DNA of 64,000 nt from Gallionella sp. Its GTDB lineage: Bacteria > Pseudomonadota > Gammaproteobacteria > Burkholderiales > Gallionellaceae. A model generated the notes under the pieces. It was not told the origin of the DNA and did no database searches. It saw nothing but the letters and a program-made list of their open reading frames with translations. Shown here piece by piece: positions 28,611-36,581 of the stretch. Location: assembly GCA_030645955.1 (NCBI GenBank), contig JAUSMR010000208.1, positions 1-64,000 of the forward strand. The letters are read 5' to 3'. How positions within the stretch are numbered: the stretch's first letter is position 1; every line of letters begins with the position of its first letter. The translations under genes and the position numbers were made by a program.

Positions 28611-28638
28611 AATTGCCTTGGCGCCACCCGGTTCACGC

Positions 28639-28935
28639 TCACAGAACGGTGACCACCCCCAGCCACACCAAAGAAGTCCAGGCCATGGTCCGGGTGCATT
28701 GTGGCGTTCGCCACAATGCAACGACAAGAAATACGTTGTAAGGCAGGAGCGCAAAATGTACCGCCGCTGCAATAACAATGTCTGTACCTTGGGCTGCAAG
28801 CATCAGCGCAGCAAAGCCGGTAGAAAGGTTGAGAAGGCTGCCGACGGCAAGTATGTCCCGCCAATAGACTACCGCCACTGAAGCTTCGCCACGCCACCGG
28901 CTGCCGATACAACCGGCTGTGCGGGGTTTGCTCAT
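28639..28935 (-). CDS. Hypothetical small membrane protein
   Basis: 98 residues with about three hydrophobic segments (ILAVGSLLNLSTGFAALML, DIVIAAAVHFALLPYNVFLVVAL, WTSLVWLGVVTVL). Its ATG overlaps the stop of the exoD remnant (ATGA), so it may be the second gene of a former exoD operon. No family recognised. It overlaps the end of the ppx remnant only by a few bases on the opposite strand. Confidence 0.5.
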   Translation of the reverse strand: MSKPRTAGCIGSRWRGEASVAVVYWRDILAVGSLLNLSTGFAALMLAAQGTDIVIAAAVHFALLPYNVFLVVALWRTPQCTRTMAWTSLVWLGVVTVL

Positions 28936-29180
28936 GGCAAGGCCTGGGCCAAGAAATACATCCCAGCCTTGATCATGGCAAAAATCACGCCAGAGACCAC
29001 GGATACCGCAGCCCCAGCCACCCCGATGCCGGCCAGGACCCAGACGCCAAGCGCCAGCAAGCTGATGGCCACTGCCGGCAAGACGTTGCCCAGGGGATCG
29101 GCAGCACCACCGCCAACAGGCTGATCAAGTATTTCATCGGCGAGCGGGCCTGACCGCTCAGGCGAGGACGCAACAGGCTT
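28932..29180 (-). pseudogene. ExoD-family remnant (exopolysaccharide synthesis)
   Basis: One frame reads RPRLSGQARSPMKYLISLLAVVLPIP, then a frameshift at about 29095 leads to LGNVLPAVAISLLALGV, WVLAGIGVAGAAVSVVSGVI and a final helix. The PIPLGNVLPA turn and the following helices are the C-terminal hallmark of ExoD proteins. The N-terminal half is missing. Not expected to be functional. Confidence 0.6.
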
Positions 29181-29324
29181 GTGGACGTCTTAGTGGCGTC
29201 AGTGGCCATCATGATGTTTGCGGCCAAGTTGATCGCAGAATTCGTAGAGCAGCACCCGTCTACCAAGATGCTTGATACCTGTTTGCCATCGGCTGCGTAC
29301 GGACAGCTCAGCCATCAAGCCAAC

Positions 29325-29801
29325 TTACTTAACCGTGGCTCTGGCCGCTTCTGCCTTGCGTTTGGCTTCGTCAGCCTTGAGTTGCAACTCCTTCGCCTCT
29401 TTCTCGGCGGTCACCGCCTCGGCTTCCTTGGCTTTGGCTTCCTTGGCTTTGGCTTCCTTGTCAGAAGACATGCCGCCGGCCAGCGCACTGCCGGCCATGG
29501 TGCCGGCCACGGCACCCACTGCAGCGGCGCCCATGGTGCCCATCATGCCGGAGCCACGGGCAGCGGGTGCTGCCGTGCCAGCAGGCGCTGCGGCGGCGGC
29601 AGGCGCGGCCGCTGCCGGCGAAGCGGCAGGCGCTACGGGCGCCTTGGGGGCAACCGGTGCTACAGGGGCCTTCTGGCTGATGCGAGGAGTGGTGCGCCCT
29701 GCACTGCCCATTCGCTTGGCGTAGGCTGCGGAAGGCGCGACCAGCGAAGCAATGGTCAAAGAAATGACGGCGGCGGCAGTGATGCGTAAAGAAGTAATCA
29801 A
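29325..29801 (-). CDS. Exported Ala/Lys/Glu-rich protein, TTG start
   Basis: About 158 residues: signal peptide (ITAAAVISLTIASLVAPSAAYA), Pro/Ala-rich linker (APVAPVAPKAPVAPAASPAAA), a Gly/Ala helix (GAAAVGAVAGTMAGSALAGG) that could be a membrane-interacting segment, and a charged helix with tandem EAKAKEAKAKEAEA encoded by repeated 15-mers. No ATG fits; TTG 29801 has AAGGA about 7 nt upstream and begins the signal peptide. Likely an envelope protein; function unknown. Confidence 0.65.
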   Translation of the reverse strand: MITSLRITAAAVISLTIASLVAPSAAYAKRMGSAGRTTPRISQKAPVAPVAPKAPVAPAASPAAAAPAAAAAPAGTAAPAARGSGMMGTMGAAAVGAVAGTMAGSALAGGMSSDKEAKAKEAKAKEAEAVTAEKEAKELQLKADEAKRKAEAARATVK

Positions 29802-29958
29802 AAAATTCCTTGAGGTAAGAACCAGCCCAGGTGGCGGGTCATTGGCAAATGCGCCGTGCTGCGCGGGGACGAAAAGCGCCGGGCAGCGAAAGCGTTTGAG
29901 GGTTATATGGGTCCAGGGCGCGCCATTCCAAGCGCGGCGGTGTGCAGGCGGCTGATCA

Positions 29959-30480
29959 TCAGCATCCGGCCAATGCAAACACCGAATTGGGTATTTTTCC
30001 CTTGGGCGTCTTTTCCTTGCGTGGCGCGAAGATGCCGCGCATGGCGGCCGGGCGAGGGCTGATTTGCACCCCATTGGCGCGTTGCTCGTCAGCCAGGGCG
30101 CGCAGCGTGACCGACTGCAGGTGGTCCCGCATTTTCGAGCTCAAGGCGTCCCACAAATCTTTTGTCATGCCCGGCATCGTCGAGACACCCTGAGGGTGGT
30201 TGTCCGTGCTGGCATCAAGCCGTTTGCTCTCGACCGCATCGATGATGTCGGCCACAGTGATGGCATTCGCTGCGCGGCCAAGGCCATATCCGCCGCCCGG
30301 CCCGCGCGTGCTCTCCACCAGGCCCTGCCTGCGTAGCTTGCTGAACATCTGTTCCAGATAGGACAGCGAAATCTTCTGCCGCATGCTGATCGCGGCCAGT
30401 GACACAGGCCCCAACTGCTCATGCAAGGCCACGTCAATCACGGCGCTGACGGCATAACGGCCTCTGGTACTTAAACGCAT
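29959..30480 (-). CDS. Rrf2/IscR-family regulator lacking the Fe-S cysteines
   Basis: 173 residues beginning MRLSTRGRYAVSAVIDVALHEQ, the IscR/Rrf2 N-terminus. A winged helix follows (ISLSYLEQMFSKLRRQGLVESTRGPGGGYGLGRAANAITVADIIDAV). The loop that carries three Cys in IscR reads DASTDNHPQGVSTMPGMTKDLWDALS, with no Cys, so an [2Fe-2S] cluster by that route is not expected. It may sense something else. A perfect 12-bp inverted repeat lies upstream (30560-30596) and could be its operator. Confidence 0.9.
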   Translation of the reverse strand: MRLSTRGRYAVSAVIDVALHEQLGPVSLAAISMRQKISLSYLEQMFSKLRRQGLVESTRGPGGGYGLGRAANAITVADIIDAVESKRLDASTDNHPQGVSTMPGMTKDLWDALSSKMRDHLQSVTLRALADEQRANGVQISPRPAAMRGIFAPRKEKTPKGKIPNSVFALAGC

Positions 30481-30559
30481 GATCTGCTCACTTTCAGTAG
30501 AAAAACAGGCTTGCAAACCTGTACCGCTCTAATCTACGAGAAACAACACTTCGCGTAAA

Positions 30560-30596
30560 TTCGTATTTTTCAATTAATTGATTCGAAAAATACGAA
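30560..30596. promoter_or_regulatory. Perfect 12-bp inverted repeat upstream of the Rrf2 regulator
   Basis: TTCGTATTTTTC at 30560-30571 is mirrored exactly by GAAAAATACGAA at 30585-30596, with a 13-base AT-rich spacer holding AATTAATT. It lies 80-116 bases before the Rrf2 start and in the gap to the divergently placed lipoprotein/anchor group's far end. Rrf2 proteins bind long AT-rich dyads, so an autoregulatory operator is the best guess; a bidirectional terminator stem is the alternative. Confidence 0.5.
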
Positions 30597-30695
30597 CCGA
30601 TGACCTGATCAACCTGCCCTGAAAGCAGCCTTCTTCAAGGCTGATGGACATCGGTGCGAACGGTACAGCCTAAATAGACACAACTTGCCTTGTCG

Positions 30696-30824
30696 TCATT
30701 CGTGGCTGTGCCCATGACCGCTTTTTCCGTCATTTCCATGGGCACCGGACTTTTCGCATCCGGCGAGAGCGGCCAGGAAGCAGACCATCCGAAAGGCGTT
30801 GACAACAGTTTTGAGATTTTTCAT
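30696..30824 (-). CDS. Small His-rich lipoprotein
   Basis: 42 residues: basic start MKNLKTVVNAFR, hydrophobic core with lipobox (VCFLAALAGC), then EKSGAHGNDGKSGHGHSHE, a short metal-binding-looking His/Gly tail. Probably lipid-anchored in the periplasm. It follows the TM-anchor gene by 75 bases on the same strand. The ribosome site is weak. Confidence 0.55.
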   Translation of the reverse strand: MKNLKTVVNAFRMVCFLAALAGCEKSGAHGNDGKSGHGHSHE

Positions 30825-30899
30825 GAGGTATTGAGTTGAAAGGTTGGTAGAGGGTGTGTGCAGAGTGGGCGCCGCGACAGAAGTCGCAGCGCCCTTCAT

Positions 30900-31574
30900 T
30901 CACTTCATTTGTTTGATGTCGGTGTAGTCACCGCGCGTGCGCAGGATGACCTTCACGTTGGACTTGCCCCGGTTGCGCCAGTACCAGCCGTGATTGCCGG
31001 TGAATGCGGCTTCCAACACCCCCTCGTCGGTGGAAACTCCACGACCTTTCTCGTAGCTGATCGACTGGCCCGGTGCGTCACCGTGGGTGTCGAAGTTGAC
31101 CTCGCCGCCTTCGACGACCCACGAATACTGCGCCTTGGCGCCCTGGACCATCTTCAGCTTGATTTCCGTGCCCTCTCCCGGCTTCAAGGTCACGGGCATC
31201 TCGTCGCGCCATTCAATCTTGGGCGCAGCCGGCTGAACAGGGGCCTTCGGGGCAGCCGCCACGGCAGCTTTTGCTGGGGGTTCTGCCGCATTGGCCGCGG
31301 CCATGCCCAGCGTTGTCCCGGCTGCTGGCGACGGTGCAGCCGGCGCGGCGGCAGCCGCATCGGCTGCCGCCTCTGCAGCCAGCTGCTGCTTGATGTCGCC
31401 CATTTCAGTCATGCGCAGGACCCGGCCGATGCCGGTGGGATCGATGCCGTATTCGGCCGGAAGCACGACGGCAACCAGGAGCACCAGCGCCGAAATGGCG
31501 GCCAGGACGGTGGAGCGCACAAGCTGCTTGGAAGTGGGCAGTTCGGCGCGTGTTGGGGTATCGCTGTTGTACAT
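30900..31574 (-). CDS. Transmembrane anchor protein
   Basis: 224 residues with one N-terminal membrane helix (LVRSTVLAAISALVLLVAVVL), an Ala/Pro-rich spacer (75-115) and a C-terminal periplasmic domain (IEWRDEMPVTLKPGEGTEIKLKM ... YSWVVEGGEVNFDTHGDAPG ... FTGNHGWYWRNRG). This corresponds to the family usually annotated as transmembrane anchor protein, regularly placed beside a HupE/UreJ gene as here. The His/Trp-rich end may bind metal. Function not established. Confidence 0.8.
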   Translation of the reverse strand: MYNSDTPTRAELPTSKQLVRSTVLAAISALVLLVAVVLPAEYGIDPTGIGRVLRMTEMGDIKQQLAAEAAADAAAAAPAAPSPAAGTTLGMAAANAAEPPAKAAVAAAPKAPVQPAAPKIEWRDEMPVTLKPGEGTEIKLKMVQGAKAQYSWVVEGGEVNFDTHGDAPGQSISYEKGRGVSTDEGVLEAAFTGNHGWYWRNRGKSNVKVILRTRGDYTDIKQMK

Positions 31575-31597
31575 ATTGAATATTCCTTGTTGGGTGT

Positions 31598-32335
31598 TCA
31601 GGATGCGAAGTAGCCGGTGAGCTGCATGCCCACCAGAATGAAGCCGGCGCTCATCATGGCGACGTTGGCGGTGTAGGCGTGGCGCAGGAAACTGGCGGTG
31701 CGTCGCCAGTAGCTCATGCCGATCAGGATGACCGCCAGGGCCAGCAGCTGTCCGATTTCCACGCCCACGTTGAAGGCCAGCAGGTTGGGCACCAGGCCGT
31801 CGGGCGAGATCTCGTACTCAATGATCTTCGTCGCCAGACCAAAGCCGTGGAACAAGCCAAACACCAGGGTTGCGACCTTGGTGTTTGGCTGGAACCCCAG
31901 CCAGCGCTGGAAAGCGCCGATGTTGTCCAGGGCCTTGTAGACAACCGACAGACCGATGATGGCGTCGATCAGGTAGCTGTTGATCCCGACGTTGAAGTAA
32001 ACGCCCAGGATCATGGTGGTGGAGTGGCCTAACGCAAACAGGCTGACATAGATGCCGATGTGCTTGATCCGGTAAAGGAAGAAGATCACGCCGAACAAAA
32101 ACAAAATGTGGTCGTAGCCCGTCATCATGTGTTTGGCGCCCAGGTACATGAAGGGCAGCAGATTGACGCCCGAGATCTCCTGGATGTAGCCCTTGTCGCC
32201 CTCGGTGACGGCGTGGGCAAAGGCTTCTGTGCTGCCCAGGAAAAGGCAGATGAAGAAGGCGAAAAGTAGTAAGAGACGGGATTGCCAGATCGCCCATGGC
32301 GAACGTGGCAGCCTGCCCAGAACATGGCTGTGCAT
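31598..32335 (-). CDS. HupE/UreJ-family membrane protein
   Basis: 245 residues. Signal-like first helix ending STEAFAH, then LGAKHMMTGYDHILFLFGVIFFL with the conserved H-x6-D-H motif, and ALGHSTTMILG, FGLFHGFGLAT, FNVGVEIGQLLAL, all HupE/UreJ hallmarks. The family includes nickel transporters. GGAG lies 8 nt before ATG 32335. With the TM-anchor gene it forms a two-gene unit; a divalent-metal role is likely but the metal is not proven. Confidence 0.88.
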   Translation of the reverse strand: MHSHVLGRLPRSPWAIWQSRLLLLFAFFICLFLGSTEAFAHAVTEGDKGYIQEISGVNLLPFMYLGAKHMMTGYDHILFLFGVIFFLYRIKHIGIYVSLFALGHSTTMILGVYFNVGINSYLIDAIIGLSVVYKALDNIGAFQRWLGFQPNTKVATLVFGLFHGFGLATKIIEYEISPDGLVPNLLAFNVGVEIGQLLALAVILIGMSYWRRTASFLRHAYTANVAMMSAGFILVGMQLTGYFAS

Positions 32336-32371
32336 GAAGAAGACTCCGATGGTTGGAAACAATGAGAAGCG

Positions 32372-32412
32372 CTGCTGCAAGCATTGCAGCAGTAAAGCAT
32401 TGCAGCAGTAAA
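32372..32412 (-). promoter_or_regulatory. Alternative hairpins before hupE (possible attenuator)
   Basis: On the minus strand, two tandem 16-mers (32397-32412 and 32381-32396), each holding CTGCTGCAA, are followed by one TTGCAGCAG (complement of 32372-32380). Either 16-mer copy can pair with the single partner, giving mutually exclusive 9-bp stems; the nearer has a 3-base loop. It lies 40-75 bases upstream of the HupE start and could affect its transcription or translation. Confidence 0.4.
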
Positions 32413-32441
32413 GCAGTGCGAGGGAGAGGGCGAGAAGCGCC

Positions 32442-32858
32442 TCAGCCCATGGGCGGGCGTTCGAGCCGGGACGCCTGAACCATTTCAATCCACGGCCGCA
32501 CAAGCCCGACCCAGCCGGGAAGCTGCGGTGCTGCAGAACGCCACGCAACGGGCAAGGCGTGGGCGTTGTCGTGCGAGTGATCTGCCCCGTGGTGGTGGGG
32601 GTGGTCGGCTCCTGCACTCTGAGTCACCAACCCAATGCCTTCATCCTCATGCGCATGTTCGTGGGAGGTGTCCAAGGACGTCGGAGTGACGTGGAGCGCT
32701 GTCGGGAAAGCTGCAAGGCCATGGGAACTTGTCCCCCCGATCGAAGAGATGATCGTCCCGAACATGATCACCACCAGAACCAGCCATCGCATGCCCAGCG
32801 CTGCCCGGTGGGGGCGCAAGGCGTAGGAGGGGTGTTGGGTCATGGGGAGTTGATGCAT
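32442..32858 (-). CDS. His-rich exported hypothetical protein
   Basis: 138 residues: a hydrophobic helix (MRWLVLVVIMFGTIISSIGG) acting as signal or anchor, then LDTSHEHAHEDEGIG and AGADHPHHHGADHSHDNAH, dense His clusters suited to binding Ni, Zn or Cu, and a C-terminal WVGLVRPWIEMVQASRLERPP. No named family. It precedes hupE on the same strand, fitting a metal-related operon. Confidence 0.6.
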   Translation of the reverse strand: MHQLPMTQHPSYALRPHRAALGMRWLVLVVIMFGTIISSIGGTSSHGLAAFPTALHVTPTSLDTSHEHAHEDEGIGLVTQSAGADHPHHHGADHSHDNAHALPVAWRSAAPQLPGWVGLVRPWIEMVQASRLERPPMG

Positions 32859-32904
32859 TCAATATCAGTGATGGGATTATAGTAACCTCCCCCAGGGGAT
32901 GTGA

Positions 32905-33117
32905 TCAGCCCTGACACAACCGCAAACACATGGCGCCCATCGCGCCATCATCAAACGCCTTTGCCGCGCCCAAAAAGCCCTGAGCCAGGATCATCTGGAT
33001 CACTACCCTGAAGACCTCGTGGGCCCTCCCCTGGGTCATCCCCTGGGCGTCGGCCAGCGCCATTTCCTGGACGAGTTCGGGAAAATCACACGTCGCCTCT
33101 GTTGCCCGCCCAAGCAT
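32905..33117 (-). CDS. Hypothetical small protein
   Basis: 70 residues (MLGRATEATCDFPELVQEM ... HEVFRVVIQMILAQGFLGAAKAFDDG). The amphipathic helical pattern looks genuine, but there is no recognised family. It starts almost where the frameshifted lipoprotein gene ends, so it could be translationally coupled to it. Start and reality are uncertain. Confidence 0.4.
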   Translation of the reverse strand: MLGRATEATCDFPELVQEMALADAQGMTQGRAHEVFRVVIQMILAQGFLGAAKAFDDGAMGAMCLRLCQG

Positions 33118-33118
33118 G

Positions 33119-33627
33119 TCAAGGTCCAGCCCGGTGCCAGGTGATGGTTGACTCCCGTTGCACCGGACCCTTGAGCTGGGCGCCATAAGGGGAAATGGTG
33201 GTCTGCACGTAGGTGCTCAGGACAAAGTCGGCTCTCGCGCCGCCAGTCAGCACATAAGTGACGGTTTTGGTCTGGTCAATCAGCGGGGGCAGTCGGATAT
33301 GCGAAGTCTCCTGACGGGTCAGCACAAGGCGATCGGCGCTGTTGCAAGCAAAGTCTTTTTCTGCGAACAGCGTGCCTCCCGCTGCCCCGCCTGAAGACGC
33401 GCGCACCACTTGCGCGTTGACATCGAGCGCCACCTGGCGCGGCTGCAGCGGCTTTTTTTTATCAAAAACTGCAGGAGCGAGGCACCCTCGGGTTCGCCCG
33501 CGTCCCAGTACCGCCCACTCAAGCCTCGGCAGTCGGCCTGTACGCTCGCTGGGACGGAGCTGGCACAGCTTGGCAGCAGCAGAGCGCCTGTCAAGGCGAG
33601 CCAAATAGCAAGGTGATGTCGTCGCAT
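33119..33627 (-). CDS. Lipoprotein gene split by a frameshift at an A8 tract
   Basis: Frame one (from ATG 33627): lipobox LTGALLLPSC, then VQADCRGLSGRYWDAGEPEGASLLQFL. Frame two (ending 33119): KKKPLQPRQVALDVNAQVV ... FVLSTYVQTTISPYG. The two join at AAAAAAAA (complement of 33453-33460). The tract includes the heptamer A-AAA-AAA in frame one; a -1 slip there yields LIKKKPLQ and continues in frame two. A GCGCCA/TGGCGC stem (33427-33440) follows after 13 bases. This could be programmed slippage or a plain indel. Function unknown. Confidence 0.55.
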
Positions 33628-33706
33628 GCTGGCATTCTCGATATTCTCGATACAACAGGCTGATCTGGCCGCTTTCTTCCCGAACCGACAAGCGAGCCTT
33701 GGCAGC

Positions 33707-35041
33707 CTAGCTGGACTGACCGATCCGCTTTAAAACGGACTGAGCGTGCGCACCCAGCCCTTCCTTGGCGGCAAAATCTGCGATCAACTGGCCTTCGGAG
33801 AAAAGCGCCTTGGCGCCATACTGGACCAGGCTGGTCGCCTTGCAAAAGTCGTTGCATGACAAGGGACCGGCAAAGCGGGCGGTTCCTCCCGTGGGAAGCA
33901 CATGGGAGGGGCCGGCCATGTAGTCGCCCACCGCCACGGGCGTCCATTGCCCCAAGAAGACCGCGCCGGCGTTTTGAATGTTGCGAAGGCAGTATTCATC
34001 GTCTTGCGTGATGATCTGAAGGTGCTCAGTCGCGAACTCATCGGCCACGCGGCAAGCCTCCTCCATACTGGAGGTAACGATCACGGCGCAAAGGTGATCA
34101 ATCGACTCTGCCGTCAACTGCATCCGGTCCAACTGGCTGAGCTGGCGCGTGACTTCGTCCCTGACGCTCACGGCCAGGCGCATGGACGGCGTGATGAGGA
34201 TGCTTGACCCCGGTCCATGCTCGGCTTGGGACAGGATGTCGGCTGCCACAAACTTGGGATCGGCGACATCGTCAGCAACGATCACGACCTCGCTCGGCCC
34301 CGCAATGCCGTCGACACCCACCACGCCATAGAGCTGCCTTTTGGCTTCGGCAACAAACGCGTTTCCCGGTCCCGCGATTTTCGCGACCCGCCGGATCGTC
34401 TCCGTGCCATATGCAAGGGCGGCCAAGCCAACCGCGCCGCCGAGGCGGTAGACCTCCGTAATCGACAACTCCTTGGCCAGGGCCAAAGCGACCGGACTGA
34501 TGTCCCCGCCGGTGGGCGGCGAGACCATGACGATCTCGGGCACGCCCGCCACCATGGCGGGCACGGCGGTCATGATGACGGATGAGGGGTAAAGGGCTTT
34601 GCCGCCAGGGACATAGATGCCGACCCGGCTGACAGGCGTGTAGCGAATCCCTACGCGCTTGTCATCGCCTTGCAGCCAGAGACTCTGTTTGATTTGTATG
34701 TGCTCCTGGTAGCGTTTCACGCTCTCGATCGACATGCGTATCAGCTTCAAAAAGCCCTCATCCATGGCGCTGTGCGCACGACTGAGCTCCTCCTCACTGA
34801 CCCGGATTCTCAGCGGATCAATGTTGGCACCGTCCAGCCTGGAGGTGAGCTCGGCTGCGCTGCGATCGCCGCCACGCCGTACCTCGCTCAAAATCTCCCG
34901 CACCACCTGCGGCACATCCACACCGTTTTGCTGCGCGGTGACGCCTCCGCTGTGCCATAAACGTTTTAGCGTTTGCGTGTCATCGCGGCCCGCTGCAGTT
35001 TGCAGGTCAAAAATTCGAAGTGTCGCCATTTGATTTTCCAA
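33707..35041 (-). CDS. hisD: Histidinol dehydrogenase
   Basis: 444 residues, full length. Catalyses the last two oxidations of histidine synthesis (histidinol to histidine, NAD-dependent). Visible: RVGIYVPGGKALYPSSVIM, AGPGNAFVAEAKRQLYG, DGIAGPSEVVI, Zn-site LSQAEHGPG, catalytic ATEHLQI, GDYMAGPSHVLPTGG and EGLGAHAQSV. No other his gene is near. It lies 108 bases after the NreB-like exporter on the same strand, so it may share nickel control; histidine chelates nickel. A role on another hydroxy substrate (HpsN-like) cannot be excluded. Confidence 0.93.
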   Translation of the reverse strand: MENQMATLRIFDLQTAAGRDDTQTLKRLWHSGGVTAQQNGVDVPQVVREILSEVRRGGDRSAAELTSRLDGANIDPLRIRVSEEELSRAHSAMDEGFLKLIRMSIESVKRYQEHIQIKQSLWLQGDDKRVGIRYTPVSRVGIYVPGGKALYPSSVIMTAVPAMVAGVPEIVMVSPPTGGDISPVALALAKELSITEVYRLGGAVGLAALAYGTETIRRVAKIAGPGNAFVAEAKRQLYGVVGVDGIAGPSEVVIVADDVADPKFVAADILSQAEHGPGSSILITPSMRLAVSVRDEVTRQLSQLDRMQLTAESIDHLCAVIVTSSMEEACRVADEFATEHLQIITQDDEYCLRNIQNAGAVFLGQWTPVAVGDYMAGPSHVLPTGGTARFAGPLSCNDFCKATSLVQYGAKALFSEGQLIADFAAKEGLGAHAQSVLKRIGQSS

Positions 35042-35149
35042 TCATTGATTTTTCGTAAGCGGTTGGTCCCAGGCACCCGGCTTCACTTTGTGTCCCCAGG
35101 CCGCGGCGTCGCCACACCGCGTGTGGCCGGCGAGGTAAAAATCATCAAA

Positions 35150-36481
35150 TCAGGAAGGCCAGCGCTGGTGTTCGTCATCGATGACAAAGGCATGGGAATG
35201 GTGGCGGTCAACCGGCGCCGCATCGGATCCATCGGCCAGATGGGGATGCCCGTGCGCCAAGTCATCGTGCCGATGCCAGAGTTCGACCGGATCGTTGGCA
35301 GGCCACAGACGCATCGACAGCAATACCGCCGCGCTGGCAACAATGCCCAGCGTGACAAAACTGGTGGTCAGGCCGAATTTGGCGCCCAGCCAGCCGGCCA
35401 AAGGGTAAGTGATCAGCCAGCAGGCATGAGACAGGGCGAACTGTGCGGCAAACAGCGCCGGGCGGTCCGTCTCACCAGAAGAGCGTCGCAGCAGCCGTCC
35501 CGAAGGTGTCTGCGCCAGCGAATACCCCAGCCCGAGCGCAAACCACAGCGGCAGCAGGACGGCGTAGCGCGACGCCAGCGCAGCACCCACGAGCAGGCCG
35601 ATGGCAATCACACCAGCGCCTGCCAGCATCGCGCGCCGTTCCGGGACGCGGTCGAGCACTTGGGGCAACACCAACGCGATCAGCATTGAACCCGCACCGA
35701 AGCAGGCCAGCGCGATGGCCGTTGCGGTCTGCGTCATGCCGAACCCGGCCTGCACCAGCACCACGGTGTTGACGATGACAATCGCGCTGCCCGAGGCGAT
35801 GGCCAGGTTCAGGGCAAGAAGGCCCCGCAGGCGCGGCGTGGCCAGATAAATGCGTATCCCGCGGGTGGTTCTCTCATAGATGCTGCGCTTTGGCGGTACC
35901 TTGGCCCGGGGCAGTACAGCGGAAACCACCAGCGCTGCGGAGGCCAGGAAGCCCAGCACGGTCCCGCCGAAAAGGCTGTGGTAGCTGACCACGGTCAACA
36001 GCAAGGCGGCCAGCATCGGGCTGACCAGGCTTTCCAGGTCGTACGCCAGGCGCGACAGCGACAGGGCTTTCGTATAAGCATTTTCTTCGGGCAAAACGTC
36101 CGGAATCGTCGCTTGGAAAGTGGGAGTGAACGCGGCCGAAGCCGACTGCAGCACAAAGATCAGGACATAGATCTCCCAGATCTGCGTCACAAACGGCAGG
36201 ACCAAGGCCACAACAGCGCGAACCAGGTCGAGCGCCACCAGCACCGCGCGGCGCGGCAAGCGCTCGGCCAGGGCCGACGCAACCGGCGCGACCCCGATGT
36301 AGGCCAGCATTTTGATGGCCAGAGCGGTCCCCAGGACGGCGCCGGCGTTCGCACCGGCCAGGTCGAACGCCAGCAGGCCCAGGGCGACGGTGGCCAGGCC
36401 GGTGCCCAGCAGCGCGATCACCTGCGCAAAGAACAGGTGCCTGTAGGTTCTGTTGGCGAGGACTTCAAGCACGTCCTGCAT
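35150..36481 (-). CDS. nreB: MFS exporter with His-rich tail, NreB/NrsD-like (nickel?)
   Basis: 443 residues with about eleven to twelve membrane helices and a cytosolic C-terminal tail rich in His (WHRHDDLAHGHPHLADG, DRHHSHAFVIDDEH), as in the nickel exporters NreB and NrsD. The MFS loop is ALAERLPRRAVLVALDLVRA. It is divergent from an InrS/RcnR-type repressor with an inverted-repeat operator between them (36558-36578). Together these suggest Ni(II) (perhaps Co) efflux. The identification rests on tail and context; a drug exporter is the alternative. Confidence 0.7.
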   Translation of the reverse strand: MQDVLEVLANRTYRHLFFAQVIALLGTGLATVALGLLAFDLAGANAGAVLGTALAIKMLAYIGVAPVASALAERLPRRAVLVALDLVRAVVALVLPFVTQIWEIYVLIFVLQSASAAFTPTFQATIPDVLPEENAYTKALSLSRLAYDLESLVSPMLAALLLTVVSYHSLFGGTVLGFLASAALVVSAVLPRAKVPPKRSIYERTTRGIRIYLATPRLRGLLALNLAIASGSAIVIVNTVVLVQAGFGMTQTATAIALACFGAGSMLIALVLPQVLDRVPERRAMLAGAGVIAIGLLVGAALASRYAVLLPLWFALGLGYSLAQTPSGRLLRRSSGETDRPALFAAQFALSHACWLITYPLAGWLGAKFGLTTSFVTLGIVASAAVLLSMRLWPANDPVELWHRHDDLAHGHPHLADGSDAAPVDRHHSHAFVIDDEHQRWPS

Positions 36482-36557
36482 CCCTGGAAAATTTCGAAAA
36501 TACCATGATGATTACCCTTGTTTAGCCCGTCTATTGACGCAATTCCTTGACTGTAGC

Positions 36558-36578
36558 TTATCCTGGGGGGTAGGATAA
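36558..36578. promoter_or_regulatory. G-tract inverted-repeat operator of the InrS/RcnR-like repressor
   Basis: TTATCCT at 36558-36564 and AGGATAA at 36572-36578 form an inverted repeat around a run of six G. This is the RcnR/CsoR-class operator style (G/C tract between dyads). It overlaps the ribosome site of the repressor gene (start 36582) and lies 77 bases from the divergent MFS start, so it can control both. A matching site occurs at 38790-38815. Confidence 0.75.
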
Positions 36579-36581
36579 GGG

